DNA from: Archangiaceae bacterium
GTDB lineage: Bacteria > Myxococcota > Myxococcia > Myxococcales > Myxococcaceae
Direction: 5' to 3'
DNA length: 11,817 nucleotides
Assembly (NCBI GenBank): GCA_023248915.1
Contig: JAHFDQ010000135.1
Coordinates: forward strand, 1-11,817
Shown here: one piece after another, positions 1 to 5,367 of the stretch
How the letters are laid out: each line of letters starts with the position of its first letter
Numbering within the stretch: position 1 is the stretch's first letter
Made by a program: the position numbers and the translations under genes
The notes under the pieces: model-generated
Told to the model about the DNA's origin: nothing
Databases searched by the model: none
What the model saw: the letters and a program-made list of their open reading frames with translations, nothing else

Positions 1-1491
1 TCGGCCATCGAAGGGCTCGAGGTGGCGACGTCGGCGGCGAAGCCGTACGTGGTGCCGATGACCTGCGCCGTGCTGTTCGGCCTGTTCGTGGTGCAAAAGC
101 GCGGCACCCACGGCATCGCGAAGGTGTTCGGTCCGCTGATGGCGGTCTGGTTCGTCACCATCGCCGGGCTTGGGCTGAACTACGTGGTGCGCAACCCCGC
201 GGTGCTGGTGGCCTTGAACCCGGCCTGGGCGGTCGCCTTCTTCCGCGAGCACCACCTGCACGGGTTGGTGGTGCTGGGTTCGGTGGTGCTCTGCATCACC
301 GGCGGAGAGGCCCTGTACGCGGACATGGGGCACCTGGGCGCCCCCGCCATTCGGCGGTCGTGGTTCTTCCTGGTATTCCCGGCGCTCTTGCTCAACTACT
401 TCGGGCAGGGGGCGATGCTGCTCGGCAATTCCGGAGGCGCGGACAACCCCTTCTACCGAATCGTCCCGGGCGTGCTGCTCTTGCCGATGGTGGCCTTGTC
501 GACGGCGGCGACGGTCATCGCCTCCCAGGCGCTCATCTCGGGGGCCTTCTCGCTCACCCGCCAGGCAGTGCAGTTGGGCTACTGCCCGCGCGTGACGGTG
601 GTGCACACCTCGGTGATGACCGAGGGGCAAATCTACATTCCCGAGGTGAACACCGCGCTGATGCTGTCGTGCCTCGCGCTGGTGCTGGCCTTCGGCGACT
701 CGAGCCGGCTGGCCGCGGCGTACGGCATCGCGGTGACGGGCACGATGACCATCACCACCATCGTCTACTACTTCGTCATCACCCGGAATTGGCGCTGGCC
801 GGTCTACAAGGCGCTGCCGCTGGCGGCGGCGTTCCTGGTCTTCGACCTCGCCTACTTCTCGGCGAACCTCCTCAAGTTCAAAGACGGCGGCTGGTTTCCC
901 CTCGCGGTGGCCGCGGGCGTCTTCATTCTGATGACGACCTGGAAGACGGGCCGGGCCGAGCTGGCGGCGCGCTTCGCCCAGAACAGCATTCCGCTGGAAA
1001 CGCTGCTCGACGACGTGGCCGTCACCAAGCCGCACCGGGTGCGAGGCACCGCCGTCTTCATGTCCTCGGCCTCGCAGGGCACGCCGCCGGTGCTGTTGCA
1101 CCACCTGAAGCACAACCAGGTGCTGCACGAGCAGGTGGTGCTGTTGTCCATCGCCTCGGCGGGAGTGCCCACCGTGCCCCCGTCGGAACAGCTCGAGGTG
1201 AAGAACCGCGGCAACGGCTTCTTCCGGGTGCAGTCGCGCTACGGCTTCATGCAGACGCCCAACGTGCCCGAGCTGCTGCAGCGGTGCCGGTCGCTCGGGT
1301 TGCGGGTCGAGCCGAACAGCACCAGCTACTACCTCGGGCGCGAGACGCTGTTGACCGGCGGCACCTCGAAGATGATGCGGTGGCGAAAGGCGCTGTTCGC
1401 CTTCGTCTCGCGCAACGCGCGCTCGGCGACCGCCTACTTCGGAATTCCCCCGGGCCGGGTGGTCGAATTGGGAATGCAGGTAGACCTGTAG
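1..1491 (+). CDS. kup: Kup-family potassium transporter, 5' end outside window
   Basis: Low-affinity K+ uptake permease of the inner membrane, probably K+/H+ symport (known of the Kup/HAK/KUP family). The frame is open from base 1 and ends at TAG 1489-1491, giving 496 visible codons; family members are about 630 residues, so roughly 130 N-terminal residues lie outside the window. The GTG at 22 is internal, not a start. Family landmarks seen: SAIEGLEVAT at the very beginning, GGEALYADMGHLG (visible residues 101-113), NPFYRIVP, SQALISGAFSLTRQA, GQIYIPEVN, and AYGIAVTGTM, spread over repeated hydrophobic segments. The soluble C-terminal domain begins near VRGTAVFMSS and ends with PPGRVVELGMQVDL, a typical Kup ending. 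The sigma factor gene starts 66 bp downstream on the same strand with no clear terminator between, so read-through is possible. No frameshift seen. Confidence 0.96.
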   Translation, partial: SAIEGLEVATSAAKPYVVPMTCAVLFGLFVVQKRGTHGIAKVFGPLMAVWFVTIAGLGLNYVVRNPAVLVALNPAWAVAFFREHHLHGLVVLGSVVLCITGGEALYADMGHLGAPAIRRSWFFLVFPALLLNYFGQGAMLLGNSGGADNPFYRIVPGVLLLPMVALSTAATVIASQALISGAFSLTRQAVQLGYCPRVTVVHTSVMTEGQIYIPEVNTALMLSCLALVLAFGDSSRLAAAYGIAVTGTMTITTIVYYFVITRNWRWPVYKALPLAAAFLVFDLAYFSANLLKFKDGGWFPLAVAAGVFILMTTWKTGRAELAARFAQNSIPLETLLDDVAVTKPHRVRGTAVFMSSASQGTPPVLLHHLKHNQVLHEQVVLLSIASAGVPTVPPSEQLEVKNRGNGFFRVQSRYGFMQTPNVPELLQRCRSLGLRVEPNSTSYYLGRETLLTGGTSKMMRWRKALFAFVSRNARSATAYFGIPPGRVVELGMQVDL

Positions 1492-1557
1492 GGCAACCCG
1501 GCGGATTCACTGGGCGAGGGTGAGCCTCGGGAACAGCGTGAAACCGCGGGGTGTTTC

Positions 1558-2196
1558 GTGTCACCCATGGCCGTGCCCAGAAGTCAGTTTGCGCCCTCGA
1601 GCCAGTCTGCCCCGGTGGAGGGCGCGGGCTCGGGTCCAGTCCCGCTGGTGCAGCGGGCGCGCAGGGGCGACGCGGCGGCCTTCCGGGCCCTGTTCGAGCG
1701 CTACGCGCCTCCGGTGGGCCGGTTCCTCCGAGACCTGTTCCGCGATGGGCCGGCGGCCGACGAGGCAACCCAGGAAACCTTCGTCCGCGCGCACGCGCGG
1801 CTCGCCACGCTGGACGACTCGAGCCGGCTCGGCAGTTGGCTGTTCGGCATCGCCCGGAACGTCTACTTCGAGCACCGGAGGGCCCGCGCCGGCAACCTCT
1901 ACCCGGGTGACGCGGGCGACGACGACGGGCTGGCCGCGCTCCGGGCGGTGCTGCCCACCCCGAACCCCGAGGCGATTCTGCTGGGCCGCGAGCTGGCGGG
2001 GCATCTGGACGAAGCGCTCGCGAAGTTGCGCCCTGCCCGGCGCGCGGCGCTGCTCTTGAGGGTGGACCACGGCCTCGGGTACGACGACATCGCCCAGGCG
2101 ATGGGCTGGACGCTCCCCCAGGTGAAGAACGAGCTGCACCGGGCTCGGCTCGAGCTGCGGGTGAGCCTGGCCGGCCACCTCGGAGACGGCGAATGA
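1558..2196 (+). CDS. ECF-type sigma-70 family RNA polymerase sigma factor
   Basis: Alternative sigma factor directing RNA polymerase to a stress or envelope regulon (family role; targets unknown). 212 residues. Region 2 spans about residues 38-108 (AFRALFERYAPPVGRFL, DEATQETFVRAH, GSWLFGIARNVYFEHRR). Region 4 spans about 149-202 (LDEALAKLRPARRAALLLR, GLGYDDIAQAMG, VKNELHRARLELR, the last being the recognition helix). Region 3 is absent, as expected for ECF sigmas. The GTG at 1558 has a GGGG tract 7 bp upstream; ATG 1567 is an alternative start that loses only three residues, neither affecting a domain. The stop overlaps the anti-sigma start (ATGA, 2193-2196), implying translational coupling. 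The last 29 codons are duplicated at 4533-4624. A GGAAC at 1530-1534 resembles an ECF -35 box, but no convincing -10 follows. Confidence 0.95.
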   Translation: MSPMAVPRSQFAPSSQSAPVEGAGSGPVPLVQRARRGDAAAFRALFERYAPPVGRFLRDLFRDGPAADEATQETFVRAHARLATLDDSSRLGSWLFGIARNVYFEHRRARAGNLYPGDAGDDDGLAALRAVLPTPNPEAILLGRELAGHLDEALAKLRPARRAALLLRVDHGLGYDDIAQAMGWTLPQVKNELHRARLELRVSLAGHLGDGE

Positions 2197-2720
2197 GCCG
2201 CCCCTGCGACGCCGAGGCGCTCGACGCGCTGGCGGCCGGCGAGCTGGGACCGGCCGAAGCCGCCCAGGTGCAGGGCCACGCGGACCGCTGCCCGCGCTGC
2301 CGTCACGAGCTGGCCTGGCTGAAGACGGAGTCCGCGCTGTTCGAGCAACGGGCCCTTCGGCAGGCAACGGGAGCGTGGACGAACGAGGGTCGACTTCGGA
2401 CGAAGCCGCCGGCCGAAGGGCCTGGGCCGTACTGGGCGCGGTGGGCCGTCGCCGCCGGCCTGTTGCTCCTCGCGGCCGGTGGGCGCACGGGCCCCATGAG
2501 CCGACCGGTCGAGTCGGCGCGAGAGGCCGAGGAGATTTCCGACAGTGCGCTTCAGGCCAGCGTCGACCCCCAAGAGCTGATCGCCTCGCTCGAGCGGCAG
2601 GCAGGAGCGTGCCTGTTGGCGACGCCGGGCATCGGGCTCGCGTGCAGCCCGGCGCCCGAGGTCGAGGCGAGCTTCGGGCTCGCGGGCAACTGAGGGCGCG
2701 CGAGCTACTCGAAGCGGACC
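2105..2720 (+). repeat. 616-bp direct duplication, copy A (sigma 3' end + anti-sigma)
   Basis: Aligns without gaps to 4533-5148 at a constant offset of 2428 bp. About 25 substitutions were counted by eye, so identity is about 96%. It begins in codon 183 of the sigma gene and ends 27 bp after the anti-sigma stop. Sequences outside these borders do not match. Same orientation in both copies. Confidence 0.95.
2193..2693 (+). CDS. Zinc-finger (HC2-type) membrane anti-sigma factor, copy 1
   Basis: Probable anti-sigma factor that holds the upstream sigma factor inactive at the membrane. 166 residues. The N-terminal part carries H29-x3-C33-x2-C36 (HADRCPRC), the zinc-binding signature of ZAS/HC2 anti-sigmas. 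One short hydrophobic segment (about residues 82-96, WARWAVAAGLLLLAAG) would anchor it, leaving a 70-residue outer domain with two cysteines near its end (ACLLATPGIGLAC). The start overlaps the sigma stop by 4 bp, and a GGAG lies 7 bp upstream inside the sigma gene. The gene and its flanks recur at 4621-5121 with seven residue changes. Family and pairing are clear; the signal sensed is unknown. Confidence 0.9.
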   Translation: MSRPCDAEALDALAAGELGPAEAAQVQGHADRCPRCRHELAWLKTESALFEQRALRQATGAWTNEGRLRTKPPAEGPGPYWARWAVAAGLLLLAAGGRTGPMSRPVESAREAEEISDSALQASVDPQELIASLERQAGACLLATPGIGLACSPAPEVEASFGLAGN

Positions 2721-2951
2721 CATCCGGCGCTTCTTGCGATGCCCACGCGATCGCCTTGGGCATCATCACCCGGTCCGGGAACCGGCAAGAATGGTTGTCG
2801 TCGACCGGCGCATTTCGACGAACCGGCCGGCAGATCGCGAAGTCCGCCGATTCCGGCCACGTAACGAAGCCCACTCACGCCGGCCGGGGCTGTTCTTCCT
2901 GACGGCCCGTTACTCCTTGGCGGCGCGTCGATCAGGGAATTGGGGACAACC
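2721..2951. other. Intergenic stretch, possible mobile-element debris
   Basis: No gene supported. It lies between the end of the anti-sigma (+) and the end of the minus-strand cassette (stop at 2952), so transcription converges here. It contains several spaced occurrences of ACCGGC or its complement (around 2789, 2803, 2821) and a GATTCCGGCC run near 2850. Such spaced short repeats occur in the ends of some insertion sequences, but no transposase, terminal repeat or target duplication was found. No terminator hairpin with a T-run was seen. Confidence 0.3.
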
Positions 2952-3362
2952 TTAGGCGGCGACAATCGCGGCGGCCGCGCCGACGATTCGGTTCCCCGAA
3001 ATCAACGCTTCACCGATATGAAGCCCTGCTACGTCATCGAAGATCTTCAGCCCCAGGGGGCGCAGATCGAGCTGAACGTGGATCGTGTCCGCGAAGAACT
3101 CGGTTGCAACCAAGATGAGGTGCATGTCCCAGAAGATCTTCATTCCCTTGTCGTGCGTGAGCACCCTGAGCGAGCGCAACGTCGGCTCGTCAGGCGGCGG
3201 AACATTCTCGACAATCTTCAGCGGGTGCGCCGTGTCTGCCGGCGTCTCAAGGCTGACGCGGAGAGGATTTGCCCGGACGCGCAGTAGCGCCGAGCTTCTG
3301 ACCTGAATCACCGCGTCGCAGTCCGTGAAGTAATTCCCGCCGAGGACAACGGTCACGCTCAT
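2952..3362 (-). CDS. Hypothetical protein, third gene of coupled minus-strand cassette
   Basis: Not recognised. 136 residues, start ATG at 3362, stop TAA at 2952-2954. The start overlaps the stop of the 89-residue gene in an ATGA (3359-3362), strong evidence that both are real and co-translated. The sequence looks beta-rich, with alternating hydrophobic stretches (MSVTVVLGGNYF, DAVIQVRSSALLRVRANPL, FWDMHLILVATEFFADTIHV) and a C-terminal SGNRIVGAAAAIV. No signal peptide, membrane helix, cysteine cluster or catalytic motif is obvious. Local G+C is about 56% (101 of 180 bases at 3001-3180), well below the neighbours, suggesting acquisition from elsewhere. Role unknown. Confidence 0.75.
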   Translation of the reverse strand: MSVTVVLGGNYFTDCDAVIQVRSSALLRVRANPLRVSLETPADTAHPLKIVENVPPPDEPTLRSLRVLTHDKGMKIFWDMHLILVATEFFADTIHVQLDLRPLGLKIFDDVAGLHIGEALISGNRIVGAAAAIVAA

Positions 3363-3628
3363 GGCGCGTACACCACGGTAAGCGGCAGTGAGGGCCGCGG
3401 GTCGACCTCTGGCGGGGGTGAGGCGAATAGCCTCTCCGAACCGGTAAGCCTGATCGCCACAGTCTGTTGCGGCGTTCTCGAGTCGAGGCCCCGTCGCTCA
3501 TCATCGGTCAACGACCACCAGACCGCGTCCATCGAATCGCGGATTGTGTCCGCAAGAGAATCCCCAGCTTCGTCCAACAGCAGCATTCGTTCCTCGAGCG
3601 CCAGGTACGTGTCAAGTCGGCGGCTCAT
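3359..3628 (-). CDS. Small helical hypothetical protein, second gene of coupled cassette
   Basis: 89 residues, ATG at 3628, stop at 3359-3361. The frame stays open further upstream (to 3877), but ATG 3628 is chosen because it overlaps the stop of the preceding gene in an ATGA (3625-3628) and because the protein becomes natural-looking from there. Residues 1-52 are acidic and strongly helical (RLDTYLALEERMLLLDEAGD, then a segment with DAVWWSLTDDERRGLDSR); the C-terminus is proline-rich. No enzyme motif. If the upstream gene is a toxin, the size and helical character would suit an immunity partner, but that is inference from position and shape only. Both ends are translationally coupled. Confidence 0.72.
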   Translation of the reverse strand: MSRRLDTYLALEERMLLLDEAGDSLADTIRDSMDAVWWSLTDDERRGLDSRTPQQTVAIRLTGSERLFASPPPEVDPRPSLPLTVVYAP

Positions 3629-4035
3629 GGCCAGACTCGATTCCAGGAGGGCCGCGAACCTGCAAGGGCCTCCTCGAACGTCGACAGCTGACACGGAACT
3701 GCAGGTTCGACAAGCGCGTGGACCGCCGGCGCTGAGGGGTCGGCGCGAACGGCGAGCAGTTGGTTCGCGGGTGGATTGGCCGACGTGAAGACCCAGTCGG
3801 ACGCCGGCCCCGTCGAACCCAACCCCATTCCCCTTGGGCGGCGGTGGGGCGGCAGGTTCATCATTTTCGCTGGACAAACAGACATGCCGCCACTCGCTGG
3901 GCGAACCACCCCTGCCTCATCCTGCCGAATATCGTCTGGCACGCGGACGCCCAGCTTCCTCGCGCTGCGGCCCACCTCAGGAAGACCGTCGTCAGCGGGG
4001 ATCATGGACCGAAACACCTTGGCAAGTGCACTCAT
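3625..4035 (-). CDS. Hypothetical protein with Tse2-like ADP-ribosyltransferase-style motifs
   Basis: 136 residues from ATG 4035 to the stop at 3625-3627, which overlaps the next start (ATGA). The same frame is open to 4248, but the extra 71 residues are Arg/Pro/Ser-rich and look non-coding, so the shorter form is preferred. No strong ribosome-binding site is seen (GGCGAG about 4 bp upstream). Features: VPDDIRQDEAGVVRPASGGMSV (about residues 32-53), then LPPHRRP (61-67), and a C-terminal HALVEP plus FEEALAGSRPSWNRVWP. The pattern 'acidic - V-x-P-x-x-G-G-x-S-V - LPxxxRP' recalls the Tse2 toxin family (Pseudomonas Tse2 has a comparable GGTSV core). This resemblance is from memory and weak; the protein could be an unrelated small domain. 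No signal peptide. Confidence 0.62.
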   Translation of the reverse strand: MSALAKVFRSMIPADDGLPEVGRSARKLGVRVPDDIRQDEAGVVRPASGGMSVCPAKMMNLPPHRRPRGMGLGSTGPASDWVFTSANPPANQLLAVRADPSAPAVHALVEPAVPCQLSTFEEALAGSRPSWNRVWP

Positions 4036-4198
4036 CAGGCTCGCCACTACACTACGCACGTTGCGAGAGCGGCTCAAGGGACGCGTCGCCGGTGCGGGGC
4101 CGCTGTCCAGGAGCCCGCCGGTCCAGTTGAGAGCCGTGGCGAGGCGGGGGTCGCGTCCAGTCAAGCGATGTAAGAGGTTGCGCCACCCGGTGGGGTTT
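4036..4198. other. Gap inside the cassette, possible leader region
   Basis: Lies between the 55-codon ORF and the first of the three coupled genes. One minus frame is open throughout but gives an Arg/Pro-rich product; others contain stops. A promoter for the three-gene unit would be expected here, but no convincing -35/-10 pair was found. Confidence 0.3.
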
Positions 4199-4366
4199 CT
4201 ACGCAGACCTACTTGTCGATTCGGCGACGCATTTGACCTCGGCGGCAACCGCCTTCAGGCTCTGGTCGATGCGCTCGGCGCAATGGGTCGCGAAGGCCAT
4301 GGGCGATGCGACCACCTCACCTAGGCCTCGTCGCGACCCGGAAAGCTGAACCTCAACCTTCACCAT
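4199..4366 (-). CDS. 55-codon small ORF upstream of the cassette
   Basis: ATG at 4366, TAG at 4199-4201, 55 residues beginning MVKVEVQLSGSRRGLGEVV and continuing MAFATHCAERIDQSLKAVAA, EVKCVAES. Composition and pattern look like real protein (amphipathic helix with regular A/V/L/E/K spacing), unlike overlapping frames, which are Arg/Pro-rich or broken. The start overlaps the stop of the upstream remnant in TGATG (4364-4368), suggesting a former coupled operon. There is no strong ribosome-binding site. It may be intact, or the surviving end of a larger gene. A 163-bp gap separates it from the next gene. Function unknown. Confidence 0.45.
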   Translation of the reverse strand: MVKVEVQLSGSRRGLGEVVASPMAFATHCAERIDQSLKAVAAEVKCVAESTSRSA

Positions 4367-4532
4367 CACACGCCATCGTGCCCGACGGAGTCATCGTCGA
4401 GGCCGAAGAAGGCGTGCGCCTCGAGAAGCTTCCTCGCCCGACACCCAAGGCCACCAAGCCTTCGACGAGGGGCGGCCAAGAGCGCATCACGTCCCGGAAG
4501 TGTCGGGGCTGCACCGCCCCGTGTCCAAGGCT
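4366..4532 (-). pseudogene. Truncated, apparently frameshifted gene remnant
   Basis: Two minus-strand frames together read as one protein end: HFRDVMRSWPPLVEGLVALG in one frame (about 4500-4445), then KLLEAHAFFGLDDDSVGHDG in another (about 4431-4372), ending at TGA 4366-4368. A single-base indel near 4432-4440 would join them. Upstream the reading is lost at 4532, exactly where the duplicated sigma/anti-sigma block begins, so the 5' part was probably removed or displaced by that rearrangement. The family is not recognised. Alternatively this is chance non-coding sequence, but the natural composition of both halves argues against that. Confidence 0.4.
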
Positions 4533-4624
4533 GCTGGACGCTTCCCCAGGTGAAGAACGAGCTCCACCGCGCTCGGCTCGAGCTGCGCGTGAGCCTGGCC
4601 GGCCACCTCGGAGACGGCGAATGA
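4533..4624 (+). pseudogene. 3' fragment of an ECF sigma factor gene
   Basis: Encodes the last 29 residues of the sigma factor (from WTLPQVKNELHRARLELR to the end) with an identical amino-acid sequence, stopping at TGA 4622-4624 in the same ATGA overlap with the next gene. All four base differences from copy A in this part are synonymous (Leu and Arg third positions). Nothing upstream of 4533 matches a sigma factor, so regions 2 and most of 4 are missing and it cannot act as a sigma factor. Its remaining value is the internal GGAG ribosome-binding site for the anti-sigma copy. Confidence 0.85.
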
Positions 4625-5121
4625 GCCGCCCCTGCGACGCCGAGGCGCTCGACGCGCTGGCGGCCGGCGAGCTGGGACCGGCCGAAGCAGCCCAGGTGCA
4701 GTGCCACGCGGACCGCTGCCCGCGCTGCCGTCACGAGCTGGCCTGGCTGAAGACCGAGTCCGCGCTGTTCGAGCAACGGGCCCTTCGACAGGCAAAGGGA
4801 CCATGGCTGGACGAGGGTCGACTTCGGACGAAGCCGCCGGCCGAAGGGCCTGGGCCGTACTGGGCGCGGTGGGCCGTCGCCGCCGGCCTGTTGCTCCTCG
4901 CGGCCGGTGGGCGCGCAGGCCCGATGAGCCGACCGGTGGAGTCGGCGCGAGAGGCCGAGGGGATTTCCGACAGTGCGCTTCAGGCCAGCGTCGACCCCCA
5001 GGAGCTAATCGCCTCGCTCGAGCGGCAGGCCGGCGCGTGCCTGTTGGCGACGCCGGGCATCGGGCTCGCGTGCAGCCCGGCGCCCGAGGTCGAGGCGAGC
5101 TTCGGGCTCGCGGGCAACTGA
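4621..5121 (+). CDS. Zinc-finger anti-sigma factor, copy 2 (without its sigma partner)
   Basis: 166 residues, the same length as copy 1, with an intact frame. Chosen start ATG 4621 corresponds exactly to the copy 1 start and keeps the GGAG 7 bp upstream; the frame is open further 5' to 4306, but that extension matches nothing and looks non-coding. Keeps H29-x3-C33-x2-C36 and the membrane segment (82-96). Differs from copy 1 at seven residues: G28C right beside the zinc-binding His, a cluster T59K/A61P/T63L/N64D before the membrane segment, T98A just after it, and E113G. With the cognate sigma truncated and no promoter seen, it may be silent, or may bind the copy 1 sigma or another sigma elsewhere. 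Confidence 0.8.
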   Translation: MSRPCDAEALDALAAGELGPAEAAQVQCHADRCPRCRHELAWLKTESALFEQRALRQAKGPWLDEGRLRTKPPAEGPGPYWARWAVAAGLLLLAAGGRAGPMSRPVESAREAEGISDSALQASVDPQELIASLERQAGACLLATPGIGLACSPAPEVEASFGLAGN

Positions 5122-5205
5122 GGGCGCGCGAGCTTCTCGAAACGGACCGAGTCGGGCGGCGCCTCAGTGCCCCCAGCTCGAGAACGGATTCTCGACCAGC
5201 ACCCT

Positions 5206-5260
5206 TCGCGATGCCCCGTCGGCCGGGTTCGTCGGATGCGGCCCCAATTCCTCCATACCG
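5206..5260 (+). repeat. 55-bp direct repeat, left copy flanking the lyase gene
   Basis: Matches 8359-8413 in the same orientation with six mismatches in 55 bp (about 89%), no gaps. Core shared by both: GTCGGCCGGGTTCGTCG, then ATG-x-GGCCCCAATTCCTCC. Lies about 107 bp upstream of the lyase start. Confidence 0.85.
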
Positions 5261-5367
5261 GTACCGCCCGACACGGGGAGTTGGCTGCTGGCAGTGAAGG
5301 AGTTGCTCGCAGCGCAACACCGCGTCGTCATAGAAGGGTGGGTCGGGGATGGAGGACGTCACCACCA

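Larger units (their letters stand above)
4533..5148 (+). repeat. 616-bp direct duplication, copy B (sigma 3' end + anti-sigma)
   Basis: Second copy of 2105-2720, gap-free, about 96% identical. The left border cuts the sigma gene inside codon 183; the right border lies 27 bp past the anti-sigma stop. Together with copy A it brackets the lower-G+C minus-strand patch. Confidence 0.95.

Noticed and set aside
360..1523. Long plus-strand open frame overlapping kup
   Set aside because: Its product is Arg/Gly/Ala-rich and overlaps a clear Kup frame; a high-G+C shadow.
1511..1530. CGAGG-GTGAG-CCTCG hairpin as terminator after kup
   Set aside because: Only a 5-bp stem and no T-run follows.
1530..1557. 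GGAAC followed by GTGTTTC as an autoregulated ECF promoter
   Set aside because: The -35 half is plausible, but the -10 part does not fit at 16-17 bp and would leave almost no leader before the GTG start.
1561..2874. Long minus-strand open frame opposite sigma/anti-sigma
   Set aside because: Pro/Arg-rich shadow; the sigma and anti-sigma frames on the plus strand carry recognisable domains.
2936..2945. GGAATTGGGG as an inverted third copy of the 55-bp repeat
   Set aside because: Only 10 bp match and the flanks differ; likely chance.
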